A stretch of DNA of 64,000 nucleotides from Natrarchaeobius oligotrophus (GCF_003841465.1 NZ_REFZ01000001.1:124001-188000), one strand, 5' to 3'. Shown: positions 24,600 to 33,037, counted from the first letter of the stretch. Notes: generated by a model from the sequence alone, not told the origin. Program-made: numbers and translations.

Positions 24600-24929
24600 A
24601 TGGGACTAGGCAGCACGGCAAAGAAAATTCAGGGCCTCTCCGACCGCGCCGAGGCCATGTACAAGCAAGTCCAGCAACTCCAACAGCGCATCGTCGGGCT
24701 CGAAGAGGAGATGGACGACACCCACGACACGGTCAAGCGACTCGACCACCAGCTCTCCGAACAGCGCGCGCTGTTGCTCGCGATCGCCGAGAAACACGAC
24801 ATCGACGGCGAGGAGATCCTGGCCGAGGCGGCAATCGACGAGGCCGAACTCGACGGCGACGACGAAGCCGCCGACGAGTCGCCGATCGAGGACGCCGAAC
24901 GCGACGCGGGTGAGTCGGCCGCGGAGTAG
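24600..24929 (+). CDS. small coiled-coil protein (haloarchaeal DUF5798 type)
   Basis: This 109-residue protein begins MGLGSTAKKIQGLSDRAEAMYKQV and continues as a long amphipathic helix with heptad Leu/Val residues ('LQQRIVGLEEEMDDTHDTVKRLDHQLSEQRALLLAI'). It ends in a strongly acidic tail from residue 75. The layout matches short haloarchaeal coiled-coil proteins annotated as DUF5798 (family number from memory). Dimerisation through the coiled coil is likely, but no function is known. ATG 24600 is chosen because the upstream frame is low-complexity. Confidence 0.75.
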   Translation: MGLGSTAKKIQGLSDRAEAMYKQVQQLQQRIVGLEEEMDDTHDTVKRLDHQLSEQRALLLAIAEKHDIDGEEILAEAAIDEAELDGDDEAADESPIEDAERDAGESAAE

Positions 24930-25024
24930 GCTCTGTCGGCGCTCGCTCGCCCGAGAGGCGGCGTTCGCGTCGACTCGTTTTCGACGGACGGCCGCGTCGC
25001 CCCAACAGCAAGACCTAACAGTAG

Positions 25025-25039
25025 TGGCAACATTTGCCA
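25025..25039 (+). promoter_or_regulatory. dyad operator candidate before the cysteine synthase gene
   Basis: TGGCAA-cat-TTGCCA is a perfect inverted repeat ending 5 nt before the ATG at 25045. In a leaderless or short-leader gene this position covers the transcription start, so a repressor bound here could block initiation. Confidence 0.5.
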
Positions 25040-25044
25040 ACACG

Positions 25045-26025
25045 ATGACGACCCACGAGCGACCGTTAGACTCGGTGCTCGAGACGATCGGTCGAACGCC
25101 GCTGGTTCGCATCCAGAACGCGCCCGACGGCGTCAGGATCTACGCGAAACTCGAGTCGTTCAACCCGGGTGCGAGCGTGAAGGATCGGATCGGCCGGTAC
25201 ATGCTCGAGCGGATGCTCGAGCGGGGGGAGCTGTCCGCCGGCGGAACCGTGATCGAGCCGACCGCGGGCAACACGGGTATCGGTCTCGCCATCGCCGCCC
25301 AGCAGCTCGGACTCGATGCGATCTTCGTGGTTCCCGAACGGTTCAGCGTGGAAAAACAACAGCTGATGGCCGCACTCGACGCCGAGATCGTCAACACGCC
25401 CACCGACGCCGGAATGGGCGGTGCGATCGACCGCGCCCACGAACTCGCCGAGGAACTCGACGACGCTGTCGTCCCCCAGCAGTTTTCGAACCCGCTCAAC
25501 ACCGAAGCGCACTACGCGACCACCGCCCCCGAGATCTACGACGCCCTCGACGGCGAAGTCGGTGCGATCGTCGCCGGCTGTGGCACCGCGGGAACGCTCA
25601 TGGGAGTCGCCCGCTACGCGCTCGAGCAGGAGGCGTCGACGCACGTCGGCGCGGTCGAACCCGAAGGATCGCTGTACGGCGAGTTCGTGGGTGAAAGCCG
25701 AACGGAAGGTGAGTACAAGATTGAGGGGATCGGAACGCACGATCCGAATACGAACGAACTGTTCGATCCCGACCTCGTCGACGCGGTCTACTCGATCTCC
25801 GATCGGGACGCACACGCCGAACTGACGCGTCTCGCCCGCGAGGAGGGACACCTCGTCGCCTCGAGCGCCGGCGCAGCGAGCGTCGCCGCCAACCGCGTCG
25901 CCGAACGGATCGCGAACGGCGACCTCGATGTACCCGCCGCGACGGTCGTCACGATCTTTCCCGACTCGAGCGAGCGCTACCTCTCGAAGGGTGTCTACCG
26001 ATCGTTCGAGGAGTGGACGGGATAG
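25045..26025 (+). CDS. cysK: PLP-dependent cysteine synthase family protein
   Basis: This 326-residue beta-replacement enzyme of the OASS/CBS family makes cysteine from O-acetylserine (or a related activated serine) and sulfide. The PLP lysine is in NPGASVKDRIG (about residue 45), the Asn pocket is PTAGNTGIGLAIA (the TAGNTG loop), and the phosphate loop is GCGTAGTLMG. The C-terminal half has 'IEGIG' followed by an acidic Asn/Asp segment. No heme or CBS regulatory domain is present. The sequence alone does not separate cysteine synthase from cystathionine beta-synthase activity. ATG 25045 is chosen, with the dyad operator immediately upstream. Confidence 0.87.
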   Translation: MTTHERPLDSVLETIGRTPLVRIQNAPDGVRIYAKLESFNPGASVKDRIGRYMLERMLERGELSAGGTVIEPTAGNTGIGLAIAAQQLGLDAIFVVPERFSVEKQQLMAALDAEIVNTPTDAGMGGAIDRAHELAEELDDAVVPQQFSNPLNTEAHYATTAPEIYDALDGEVGAIVAGCGTAGTLMGVARYALEQEASTHVGAVEPEGSLYGEFVGESRTEGEYKIEGIGTHDPNTNELFDPDLVDAVYSISDRDAHAELTRLAREEGHLVASSAGAASVAANRVAERIANGDLDVPAATVVTIFPDSSERYLSKGVYRSFEEWTG

Positions 26026-26070
26026 AAAGCGAGCGACGACCGTCGCGTCCGGTCGTGGTCGGGTATCGCG

Positions 26071-26328
26071 TTACTCGTCCGGCGTGAGCGGCTCGATTGG
26101 CGACTCGGCGTTCTGTCGCGTCGACTCGAACGCGTCCGACGGCGAAGACGACCGCCCGAGCGTTCTGGCGTCGACGACTTCGAGGACGTCGTCGCGTTCG
26201 GCCTCCCAGACGCGAAGGACGAGATGGGCCTTGCAATGATACTCGACGAGCTCCATCCCAGTATTCCGGTTCCTGAGAACGAGTTGGCAGGTCCCGTCGT
26301 TCGAACAGCTCCCGAACCGGTCACACAT
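26071..26328 (-). CDS. small cysteine-containing haloarchaeal protein
   Basis: This 85-residue protein begins MCDRFGSCSNDGTCQLVLRNRNTG and has one more Cys-His pair near 'EYHCKAHLVL', so Cys and His residues could form a metal site (Cys2, Cys8, Cys14, with Cys/His near 30-33). The second half is polar and probably disordered. ATG 26328 places the Cys-rich motif at the N terminus; ATG 26349 would add seven residues. It converges with the cysteine synthase gene. No family function is known to me. Confidence 0.6.
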   Translation of the reverse strand: MCDRFGSCSNDGTCQLVLRNRNTGMELVEYHCKAHLVLRVWEAERDDVLEVVDARTLGRSSSPSDAFESTRQNAESPIEPLTPDE

Positions 26329-26415
26329 GGGTACTGATACCACGTACATCTCTTGCGGGTAAGTCTCTGTCGGTGACCTGACCGAGCGGTGCTACACCCC
26401 CGCTCGCGCCCCCAA

Positions 26416-26826
26416 CTACGCGACGAGTCGCCGATGATCGACTTTCATACACCGGTTCTGAACGACGATTCGACCGTCGCGCTCGGCCCGCGCCGCCGCG
26501 TCGTCGTCGCGAATCCCTTGCTGAGTCCAGATCACCCGAACGTCGTCACGCTCGAGAGCCTCGTCGACGACGTCGCCAACCTCTTCGCTCGGACGAAAGA
26601 TACAGACGACGTCGACCTCCGCGTCGACTTCGGAGAGCGAGTCCGGCACAGATCGACCGAAAATCTCGTCGGCGAACGGGTTGACCGGGATCACGTCGTA
26701 TCCCCGATCGTGAAGATAGGCCGGAACGTCGTGTGCCGCCTTGCCCGGCGTGCTCGAGCACCCGACGACGGCGACCGTCTCGAGCGAGAGGACGTCTCGA
26801 ATCTCGGAGTCTGATTCGACTGCCAT
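26416..26826 (-). CDS. CoA-binding domain protein (YccU type)
   Basis: This 136-residue single-domain Rossmann protein of the CoA_binding_2 family (PF13380) has 'LETVAVVGCSSTPGKAAHDVPAYLHDRGYDVIPVNP', then 'VDVVCIFRPSEEVGDVVDEAL' and 'VIWTQQGIRDDDAAARAERDG', ending with the conserved 'NRCMKVDH'. Such proteins bind CoA or a nucleotide; the physiological role is not settled. ATG 26826 is chosen because homology starts there (MAVESDSEIRDVL). It probably stands alone, as the next gene upstream on this strand starts about 100 nt away. Confidence 0.88.
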   Translation of the reverse strand: MAVESDSEIRDVLSLETVAVVGCSSTPGKAAHDVPAYLHDRGYDVIPVNPFADEIFGRSVPDSLSEVDAEVDVVCIFRPSEEVGDVVDEALERDDVRVIWTQQGIRDDDAAARAERDGRIVVQNRCMKVDHRRLVA

Positions 26827-26924
26827 GGGCCGACGTACACACGCCGGCGTGAAATCTCCGGCGGTTACCAACAGTTGGTTTCGCCGACAGGTGCCGAACT
26901 CTCGATTCCGCGTTATCTTCACGA

Positions 26925-27551
26925 TCAGGACGGGATTCCCGCCGTCGTGATCTCCGGTTCGTCTCCGTCGCCGTCGGTTACGTCGATGACCCCGTCGAAC
27001 AGCTGTTTGAGCGTGTTCATCGTCTGGTCGTCGTGAGCGGTCGAGTCGATGATGTAGATCCCGAGTGCGTCCGCACTCTGGATCCGCCCCGTGAACACGT
27101 GTAAAAAGCGAAAGACCGTCTGCAGATCGGAGTACATGAGCAGCGTCGACACGGAGTGGAGAAGCACCCGGTTTTCGGTCACCCCGCGTGTCTCGTAAAA
27201 CTCCTGGAGAAACTCCGAGAGCTTGATTCCGATTCCCGTCATGTCGATCGGCGAGGACGCGTACTTTACGCGAGGGTCGTCGTCGACGGTTCCGATCCCG
27301 CGCTGTTTCGTGACGCAGTCGACGACGCCGACGTCAGGCTCTCCCGTTTCGACAGCCCCTGAAAACTCCTCGAGTACCTTCTCCGCGCTGTCTTTGGTAG
27401 TCACGACGATCGAGCCGTCCCCCCTGCTCGCACCGCTGACGAGGATGTCGAACGCAATTTGTCGCTTTCCCGTCATCGGTGGACCCGCGATGAGGACGTT
27501 CGTTCCGGGATCGATCTCGGCGTCCGGAACGACATCTACGAGATCATACAT
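26925..27551 (-). CDS. RecA-superfamily ATPase-like protein (RAD55/HTR-like)
   Basis: This 208-residue protein has a KaiC/RAD55-like layout: a P-loop GPPMTGKRQIAFDIL (about residues 24-38), 'DGSIVVTTKDSAEKVLEEF' for the second strand, 'NRVLLHSVSTLLMYSDLQTVFRFLHVF' near the Walker B position, and a C-terminal 'IDSTAHDDQTMNTLKQLFDGVIDV'. Haloarchaea have many such proteins beside signalling genes (HTR-like). The usual Walker B acid is replaced by His-Ser in LLHSVS, so ATP hydrolysis may be weak. ATG 27551 is used; a GTG at 27560 is possible. Confidence 0.78.
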   Translation of the reverse strand: MYDLVDVVPDAEIDPGTNVLIAGPPMTGKRQIAFDILVSGASRGDGSIVVTTKDSAEKVLEEFSGAVETGEPDVGVVDCVTKQRGIGTVDDDPRVKYASSPIDMTGIGIKLSEFLQEFYETRGVTENRVLLHSVSTLLMYSDLQTVFRFLHVFTGRIQSADALGIYIIDSTAHDDQTMNTLKQLFDGVIDVTDGDGDEPEITTAGIPS

Positions 27552-27816
27552 GCGAAACACTCACTTCCGTCGACAGCGTGTTGCCAGCCACCGGTGGTAC
27601 CGCTGTCTACGCTGCTGTCTGCTAAGAAAGTAGCGTATCCCGCATATAGTACTTTTGATTAGCTACCTGGTCAGTCGATTACGTCGTCGCCTGCGAACGA
27701 CCAGCACGTGGAGACGAGACCTCGAGCGGCGTCTTCGAAACGCATCACGACCCCGGGCAGCATCTTCGAAACGATCGCGTTCTCCGGCGGCGCGTTCGTC
27801 GCCGCCGGTTCGCCGT

Positions 27817-28665
27817 TCAGCCGCCGACCCATACGGCGGCTCGGCCGACGATGAACGCGAGCGCCGCCAGAAACATGCCGTATTTGAGCAGAGACTGTCC
27901 AGCGGACGGGTCCTCGAAGCTCTCGTAGGCCGCATAGAGCATGATCACATCGGCTGGAATCACGACGAGCAGGTACGCGACGCCGAAGTACCCGAGTAGA
28001 TACGGGATCGGGCTCGCGATCACCCCGACGACGAGCAAGCCCGCGGCGACCTCGAGCGCTCGCCGTTCGCCGATCGCGATCGGCAGCGTGTTCAGTCCCT
28101 CCTCGCGATCGCCGTCGATATCCTCGACGTCCTTGACGATCTCCCTCGTCACCGTCGCGATCGCGGCGAGCACGAAAAGAACGACCGCCGGGCCGACCTC
28201 GCCGACTGCGGCGGCACCGAAGAGGAACGTACTCCCGACGAGATACGCGACCAGCGCGTTGCCCAGCCCCGGCAGTCCCTTGAAAAACTCGGTGTACGCA
28301 ACCAGCGCGATCAGGTTGACGACCGCGATCGCGACCGCAAGCGCCGGAAGCAAAAGCGCTAACCCGACCGCCGCGGCGAACAGAACGACGCTAAAGATCA
28401 GCGCCCCGCGCGGACTCACGGCCCCGCGCGGAATCGCCCTGTCGGGCCGGTTGATCCGATCGATCTCCCGGTCGAAGTAGTCGTTGATCGCGTTTCCGGC
28501 ACCGACCGCCAGCCCCGTCGCCCCGACCGCCGCCGCGACCTCGAGCGGGAACGCGCCGACGCCCCCGGCGACGAACGCGCCGATGAACGTCAACACGCTC
28601 GCCGCGATCACGTTTACCGGCCGCGTCAACTCGAGCAATCCCCGGATCGTCTCCGACGCAGACAT
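27817..28665 (-). CDS. ubiA: geranylgeranylglycerol-phosphate geranylgeranyltransferase (UbiA family)
   Basis: This 282-residue membrane prenyltransferase has about nine hydrophobic helices. The first Asp-rich motif is NAINDYFDREIDRINRPDR (about residues 58-76), the second is 'REIVKDVEDIDGDREEGLNTLP' (about 164-185). This pattern fits archaeal digeranylgeranylglyceryl phosphate synthase, which adds the second isoprenoid chain of archaeal membrane lipids. A menaquinone-type UbiA is possible, but 'KGLPGLGNALVAYLVG' and the spacing support the lipid enzyme. ATG 28665 is chosen where homology begins (MSASETIRGLLELTRPVN). Confidence 0.88.
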   Translation of the reverse strand: MSASETIRGLLELTRPVNVIAASVLTFIGAFVAGGVGAFPLEVAAAVGATGLAVGAGNAINDYFDREIDRINRPDRAIPRGAVSPRGALIFSVVLFAAAVGLALLLPALAVAIAVVNLIALVAYTEFFKGLPGLGNALVAYLVGSTFLFGAAAVGEVGPAVVLFVLAAIATVTREIVKDVEDIDGDREEGLNTLPIAIGERRALEVAAGLLVVGVIASPIPYLLGYFGVAYLLVVIPADVIMLYAAYESFEDPSAGQSLLKYGMFLAALAFIVGRAAVWVGG

Positions 28666-28851
28666 CGGACGGACCTGCTCAGCGCGGGCGGTTAAACCGT
28701 CCGATCCGTCACGCGACCGGTATCCGCCGTCCGGGCGCCGCTCCGGACTGAAATCCATCGTCCTTCGACGATCGAAGCCGTCGGTTCGAGAAACCGGTCG
28801 GAATCGACCGATCACGGCGCTTCGGTTACGACGGTCGCGCTTTCGAGACCG

Positions 28852-29034
28852 CTATCGCCACTCTTCGAGATCGCGGAGGGAGTCTCCGTCGATCGAGAGC
28901 CACTTACTCACCCGTTCGTCGCCGGATGCGTCGACGGGAACCGCCGTCCACACCTCCTCGTCGTCGGTGAGCAACTCGAGCTGTGCACCTCCAGCCTGGC
29001 CGTCTTCCGGAACGGGGGCCTCGTTCACCGTCAT
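28852..29034 (-). CDS. small conserved haloarchaeal protein
   Basis: This 60-residue acidic protein reads 'MTVNEAPVPEDGQAGGAQLE', then 'LLTDDEEVWTAVPVDASGDERVSKWLSIDGDSLRDLEEWR'. The pattern 'LLTDDEEVWTAVPVDA...WLSIDGDSL.DL' is familiar from short haloarchaeal proteins (DUF7511 type, from memory). It probably forms a small beta-rich domain. The ATG at 29034 is chosen because residues before it look non-coding. No function is known. It lies just before tRNA-Arg on the other strand. Confidence 0.65.
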   Translation of the reverse strand: MTVNEAPVPEDGQAGGAQLELLTDDEEVWTAVPVDASGDERVSKWLSIDGDSLRDLEEWR

Positions 29035-29203
29035 GATATACCCATCCTTCGCACCGCGCTCCAAAGACCCTTGCCCGTCATTTTCAGCCGGTGGGAACTG
29101 CCAGCGGTCGCTCGAGGAGAGCGGGCCGAATAGTGTGTTCACTGGTGGCTATATGGCTGAAAATCGAGTGACTTATACGGAGCCGACGGAAACGGAGAGG
29201 TGA

Positions 29204-29278
29204 GGGCGCTTAGCTCAGTCTGGACAGAGTGCTTGGCTTCGGACCAAGTTGTCGCGGGTTCAAATCCTGCAGCGCCCA
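29204..29278 (+). tRNA. tRNA-Arg (anticodon TCG)
   Basis: A 75-nt cloverleaf: acceptor GGGCGCT pairs with AGCGCCC, then discriminator A. The D-arm holds TAGCTCAGTCTGGACAGAG, the anticodon stem is CTTGG/CCAAG with loop CTTCGGA (anticodon TCG, reading CGA), and the T-arm holds GGTTCAAATCC. A TATA-like cttatac lies about 30 nt upstream. The accessory island starts immediately downstream, consistent with use as an integration site; no second copy of its 3' end was found. Confidence 0.97.
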
Positions 29279-29536
29279 TCCTGCCGCGTGACGCTCAGGA
29301 GTCACACGACGGCGTCGACTTCCTTATAAAGAAGCCGTCCGCTTCGCGCGCGAGTCCATCACGTCGCGTGATGGGGGTCGCCTCCGTCATGGGATTCGTC
29401 GGAGCAAACCACTCCGTGCAGCAACATAATGCTGGCGCAACGTTCTACCGGAGAAGACGATATCGGACGACGATCACACGGATACCTGACGCGACGAGAA
29501 AGCGTTTACAGAGGTTCGCCAACCAGAGGGCAGAGT

Positions 29537-29644
29537 ATGGACTGTTCCAACTGCGGGTACGAACTCACGATTTCGGAAGTTCGCGAAGCGGGCAACGAGT
29601 GCCCAAATTGCGGAGCGAATCCCGGTCGGGATGACCGACCCTAA
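29537..29644 (+). CDS. 35-residue zinc-ribbon miniprotein
   Basis: The product is 35 residues and starts MDCSNCGYELTISEVREAG. It contains two CxxC knuckles, Cys3/Cys6 and a second pair in NECPNCGANPG. This is a complete rubredoxin-like zinc ribbon with almost nothing else. Such miniproteins are frequent in haloarchaea; their partners are mostly unknown. The longer upstream frame is not protein-like. It lies 258 nt behind tRNA-Arg. Confidence 0.65.
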   Translation: MDCSNCGYELTISEVREAGNECPNCGANPGRDDRP

Positions 29645-29850
29645 CTACTCCTGCCTCGATCAAACATCCAAGTTGGCGGTATCTCAACCCAAAGATCGAG
29701 TCTGTGACGAATCCTGGATGTTGAGATCGGTGCTTTACACTCTGCAGCTCTCGGTCACGTGGTGAACTAAGTCCCTTGTAGGCTCTGACGCGATAGAAAT
29801 TGGCGATCTGAAATAGGTGGTTCTGGGCTCTGATTCGCACTCACAGTGCC

Positions 29851-29920
29851 GTGAGTCTCGAACCGATCGAACCGGAAACCGCGCTGGAATTGTACCTGGC
29901 CGACAGGGTGAACAACGTTG
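29851..29920 (+). pseudogene. 5' remnant of a tyrosine-recombinase integrase gene
   Basis: From GTG 29851 the frame reads MSLEPIEPETALELYLADR and then NNVAEA, which is the characteristic beginning of haloarchaeal XerC/D-like integrases (N-terminal SAM-like domain). Similarity stops after about 25 residues and the frame ends at 30012; the catalytic domain is missing. This is a truncated copy left by an element that inserted at tRNA-Arg. The match is from family recognition, not a search. Confidence 0.6.
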
Positions 29921-29930
29921 CCGAAGCCCT

Positions 29931-29949
29931 TATTGCATCTTGTGTGCAA
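29931..29949 (+). promoter_or_regulatory. operator-like dyad upstream of the wHTH/PIN pair
   Basis: ATTGCA-tcttgtg-TGCAAT is a perfect 6-nt inverted repeat with a 7-nt spacer, ending 13 nt before the ATG of the wHTH gene. The location fits autorepression by the wHTH protein, as in many toxin-antitoxin operons. Confidence 0.5.
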
Positions 29950-29962
29950 TTCGCTACTAAGG

Positions 29963-30478
29963 ATGGCAACGAGAGAATCGAACTGGGATACCCCGCTCGA
30001 TACTGGCGGTGAGGCGTTTGTACTCCTCGGAAACGCTCGCAAAGCATGGATATATACCTATATCCGTCACCATCCGGCGACGACAATTCAGGAGATTGTC
30101 GAGACGCTCGATCTCCCGCAGCGGACAGTCTACGAATACGTCGACGACCTTGAAGCCGCAGGCTTCATCGACCAGTCAAACGAGGGCCGACCGGCGGAGT
30201 ATACGGCTCAGGAGATCGACCTCCAACTGGTAGAAGACGATACCAAACGGCGAATCACGCCGGAGTTGGTCGAGGCGATTGCCCGTCGAACGCGGGACGA
30301 GGACATCGATACGTACATCGATCGCCACGGATTGGACGGGCTCGCCGTTGCGATCGAATACGCGCAGGAATACGTCGACGGATCGGTTACACATCACATC
30401 ATGGCTCGCGAGCAGGAGATCTCGCCCCTGGAGGCGGGTGTCATTCTGGATGCACTACGGCCGGTCGTTGAGGACTGA
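29963..30478 (+). CDS. winged-helix DNA-binding protein, probable antitoxin
   Basis: This 171-residue protein has a winged helix-turn-helix near residues 25-80: 'LGNARKAWIYTYIRHHPATTIQEIVETLDLPQRTVYEYVDDLEAAGFIDQS'. A helical C-terminal domain follows ('LVEAIARRTRDEDIDTYIDRHGLDGLAVAIEYAQEYVDG'). It is 5 nt upstream of a PIN-domain gene, an arrangement seen in haloarchaeal toxin-antitoxin modules where the wHTH protein represses the operon and the C-terminal domain may hold the toxin. ATG 29963 follows the dyad operator. Confidence 0.78.
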   Translation: MATRESNWDTPLDTGGEAFVLLGNARKAWIYTYIRHHPATTIQEIVETLDLPQRTVYEYVDDLEAAGFIDQSNEGRPAEYTAQEIDLQLVEDDTKRRITPELVEAIARRTRDEDIDTYIDRHGLDGLAVAIEYAQEYVDGSVTHHIMAREQEISPLEAGVILDALRPVVED

Positions 30479-30483
30479 TCGGT

Positions 30484-31029
30484 ATGGAAAGCGACAGAGA
30501 CGTCGTTTTCATCGATTCGTCGGTCCTCATTAGTTGTGGACGGCGGGAGAGCACACGCTTCCAAGCGCTGGCCCGTGAAGCCCGTCAGCGCGATACCGTC
30601 TTCCGCATCTCGCCACAGGTGTATGCCGAAGTGACCGGCGATCCAGCTTTCGAGGAGTATACCGCCGATGATGCAGCCGTCGACGAAGCACTCCAGGAGG
30701 GATGGATGAAGGTCACCGAAAGTCCATCCTATTCGATCTCGGAGGTTTCGAACGTGATGGATCAGGCGCGGAGCTTCATCGCGAGTGCCAGCGATCGAAC
30801 AGAAGATGCCGTCGAAAAAGCGGATACGGAAATTGTGGGTCTGGCGCTCGAAATGCTTCTCAACGACACCGCTGATCGGATCACGATCGTAACGAACGAT
30901 ATTCCACTTGGCGAAGCGGCAGAATCGCTACTTCCACAATACGGGTTCGACACCGATCAGATCACCTGGCTTACCGGTGGGGAACTCGCTGGCGAACTCG
31001 CCGAAGACTTCGTTTCCGAATTCGATTGA
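30484..31029 (+). CDS. PIN-domain protein, probable toxin nuclease
   Basis: This 181-residue protein has PIN-like features: 'VVFIDSSVLISCGRR' with the first acidic residue Asp11, a middle acidic stretch, 'DTEIVGLALEMLL' (third acid) and 'ITIVTNDIPLGEAAESLL' (the conserved TND near the end). PIN domains are Mg2+-dependent RNases. With the wHTH gene 5 nt upstream it looks like a toxin-antitoxin pair that stabilises the island. ATG 30484 gives the complete domain. The RNA target is unknown. Confidence 0.78.
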   Translation: MESDRDVVFIDSSVLISCGRRESTRFQALAREARQRDTVFRISPQVYAEVTGDPAFEEYTADDAAVDEALQEGWMKVTESPSYSISEVSNVMDQARSFIASASDRTEDAVEKADTEIVGLALEMLLNDTADRITIVTNDIPLGEAAESLLPQYGFDTDQITWLTGGELAGELAEDFVSEFD

Positions 31030-31193
31030 GTTCTTCGATACTGTTGGTATCGATGACGATCCAGTCCTCGTCGAGAAACAGGGAGGGGCACGCCGCAGTA
31101 TCCCGGGCAGAATCGATGACGGTGTCACGCCATGTCGGTCCGTCGACGAGTGCGACGAGACACATTTCCACGAGCGGATACGATCCACGCATC

Positions 31194-33014
31194 ATGAGCA
31201 GGAGTGACGAGCGATGGCCACCCGTCACAGAAGCAACGATCAGCGACCTCGCCAGGTCTAGCTCCTACGATCGCGGCCAGTCCTACTACGAGCGCGGCGC
31301 AGTCGGTGAGATGGTTCGCCGCGGGAAGACGGTCCGTGCCGACGTCGAGGGGAGCCAGTACCAACCTTACACGGTCACGATCGAGTTCGACGATGCTGGC
31401 GTTGCGGGCACGGAGTGTACCTGTCCGTACGACCACGGTGGCATCTGCAAACACCGTGTGGCAGTCCTGCTGACGTGTCTTCGCGATCCCGAGCGTGTCG
31501 ACGACAGGCCACCTGTCTCGGAATTGATCGAGGGAACGAGTCGTGAAAGCCTCGAGGAGTTGCTCATCGAGCTCGCCGAAAACCGCCCGGGGATTGCCGA
31601 GTGGATCGACCTCCGTCTCACGTCTGTAGATGCGACCGCTTCCGACACCACCGTCTCGGTGGATATCGAGTCTGTCCGCAAACGGGCGAACCACGCGTTG
31701 CCAAAGCCTGGTCAGCGAGGACACAGTGACGCCTATGCGGAGGCGGAGCGAATGGCGTCGGAACTCGACGAACTGATCGAGCAGGCACGGCAGGCACTGG
31801 ACGCTGGCGACGGAGAGACGGCAGTGGAGATTCTCGAGGCAGTCACGGAAGTGCTCGCGACCAACCGCTGGCCCGGACTGCTCCCGCGCGACGTCACCAA
31901 ACTCTACGAAACGTTGGCAGCGCTTGGCAAGACGTTCGCAGAAGCGATACTACTGGTCGAGTTGAGTGAGAGCGAACGCGAACAGTTGGAACAGCGTCTC
32001 ACCGAGTGGGACGAGCAGATACGACACTTTACCGGTAGACCGACGCTTGCTGTCGGCGCTGACGCAGCACGGGATGGGTGGGACGACGACCGACTCCAGC
32101 AGGCCCTCGATGGCTCTCTCGCTGCGGGGGAGCTCGACATCGACGAACCGGAGTACGTCGATGGTCTCACCACGGTACGTCTCGCCGCTCTCGAACGGCA
32201 GGAACGCACTGACAAGTATCTCAATCTGGCCAAGGCAGCGGGCAAGACCCAACTATATACCGAGATGCTGGCGCGAAAGGGCGAGATACAGGCGGCTGTC
32301 GACTGCGCAATCGAGAACCTCTCGACTCCGCAGTCGCTGCTGGAAATTGCAAAGATACTGCGTGCCACTGGCAACTCGATGGCTGCACTGGACGTTGCCG
32401 AACACGGACTGGCTGTCGATGGCGTACGGAAAGACAGGCTTACAGAGTGGCTCCGGGATCGGGCTGCGAGTCTGGGCGAGGAGGATCTTGCGCTCCGGGC
32501 TGGGATCGTTGCCTTCGAAGAGAGCCCATCGCCGAGTACGTATGGGTCTGTGGAAGAACTCGCAGGCGACGAGTGGGAGTCCGTTCGAAGTGAACTCCTG
32601 GCGTCACTCCGCGAGCAGCATCCGACGTCGCAACAGGCAGCCGAAGTATTCCTCGAGGAAGACCTGTACGACGAAGCCATCGAAGTTGCTGACCGCTCCG
32701 GCAGATTCCGCGTGGTCGAGACTGTCGTCGAGAAGGTCACGGCACATCGTCCCCAGTGGGTGATCCGTACGTGCAAATCGAACGCCGAGCCGATCGTCGA
32801 GCAGGGGAAACACGACAGCTACGAGACGGCTGTCCGCTGGCTCAGATACGCGGGCGAAGCAGCCCAAGAAGCCGACGAACTCGACGAGTGGCACGAGTAC
32901 GTCGAGACGATGCGTGAGAAACACTACCGGAAGTACAAGCTGCGACCCATGCTGGACGACCTGCTTGGCGAGTTTCGCTCTCCGGTCGATGGCGAGGTGA
33001 GTTCGGATGGCTGA
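31194..33014 (+). CDS. SWIM zinc-finger protein with a helical repeat region
   Basis: This 606-residue protein has a SWIM finger near the N terminus: Cys75, Cys77, Cys85 and His87 in ECTCPYDHGGICKH. The rest is almost all helix, with repeat-like blocks such as 'DKYLNLAKAAGKTQLYTEML', 'QSLLEIAKILRATGNSMAAL' and 'AAEVFLEEDLYDEAIEVA', resembling TPR/HEAT-like solenoids. SWIM fingers bind DNA or proteins; in bacteria and archaea they often accompany ATPases or nucleases, but none is encoded adjacent. ATG 31194 (MSRSDERWPPVTEATISDL) is chosen because upstream residues are not conserved in style. The gene's G+C is lower than the core genes. Confidence 0.85.
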   Translation: MSRSDERWPPVTEATISDLARSSSYDRGQSYYERGAVGEMVRRGKTVRADVEGSQYQPYTVTIEFDDAGVAGTECTCPYDHGGICKHRVAVLLTCLRDPERVDDRPPVSELIEGTSRESLEELLIELAENRPGIAEWIDLRLTSVDATASDTTVSVDIESVRKRANHALPKPGQRGHSDAYAEAERMASELDELIEQARQALDAGDGETAVEILEAVTEVLATNRWPGLLPRDVTKLYETLAALGKTFAEAILLVELSESEREQLEQRLTEWDEQIRHFTGRPTLAVGADAARDGWDDDRLQQALDGSLAAGELDIDEPEYVDGLTTVRLAALERQERTDKYLNLAKAAGKTQLYTEMLARKGEIQAAVDCAIENLSTPQSLLEIAKILRATGNSMAALDVAEHGLAVDGVRKDRLTEWLRDRAASLGEEDLALRAGIVAFEESPSPSTYGSVEELAGDEWESVRSELLASLREQHPTSQQAAEVFLEEDLYDEAIEVADRSGRFRVVETVVEKVTAHRPQWVIRTCKSNAEPIVEQGKHDSYETAVRWLRYAGEAAQEADELDEWHEYVETMREKHYRKYKLRPMLDDLLGEFRSPVDGEVSSDG

Positions 33015-33037
33015 GATGGGGGCTTCTGTCCCCACGC

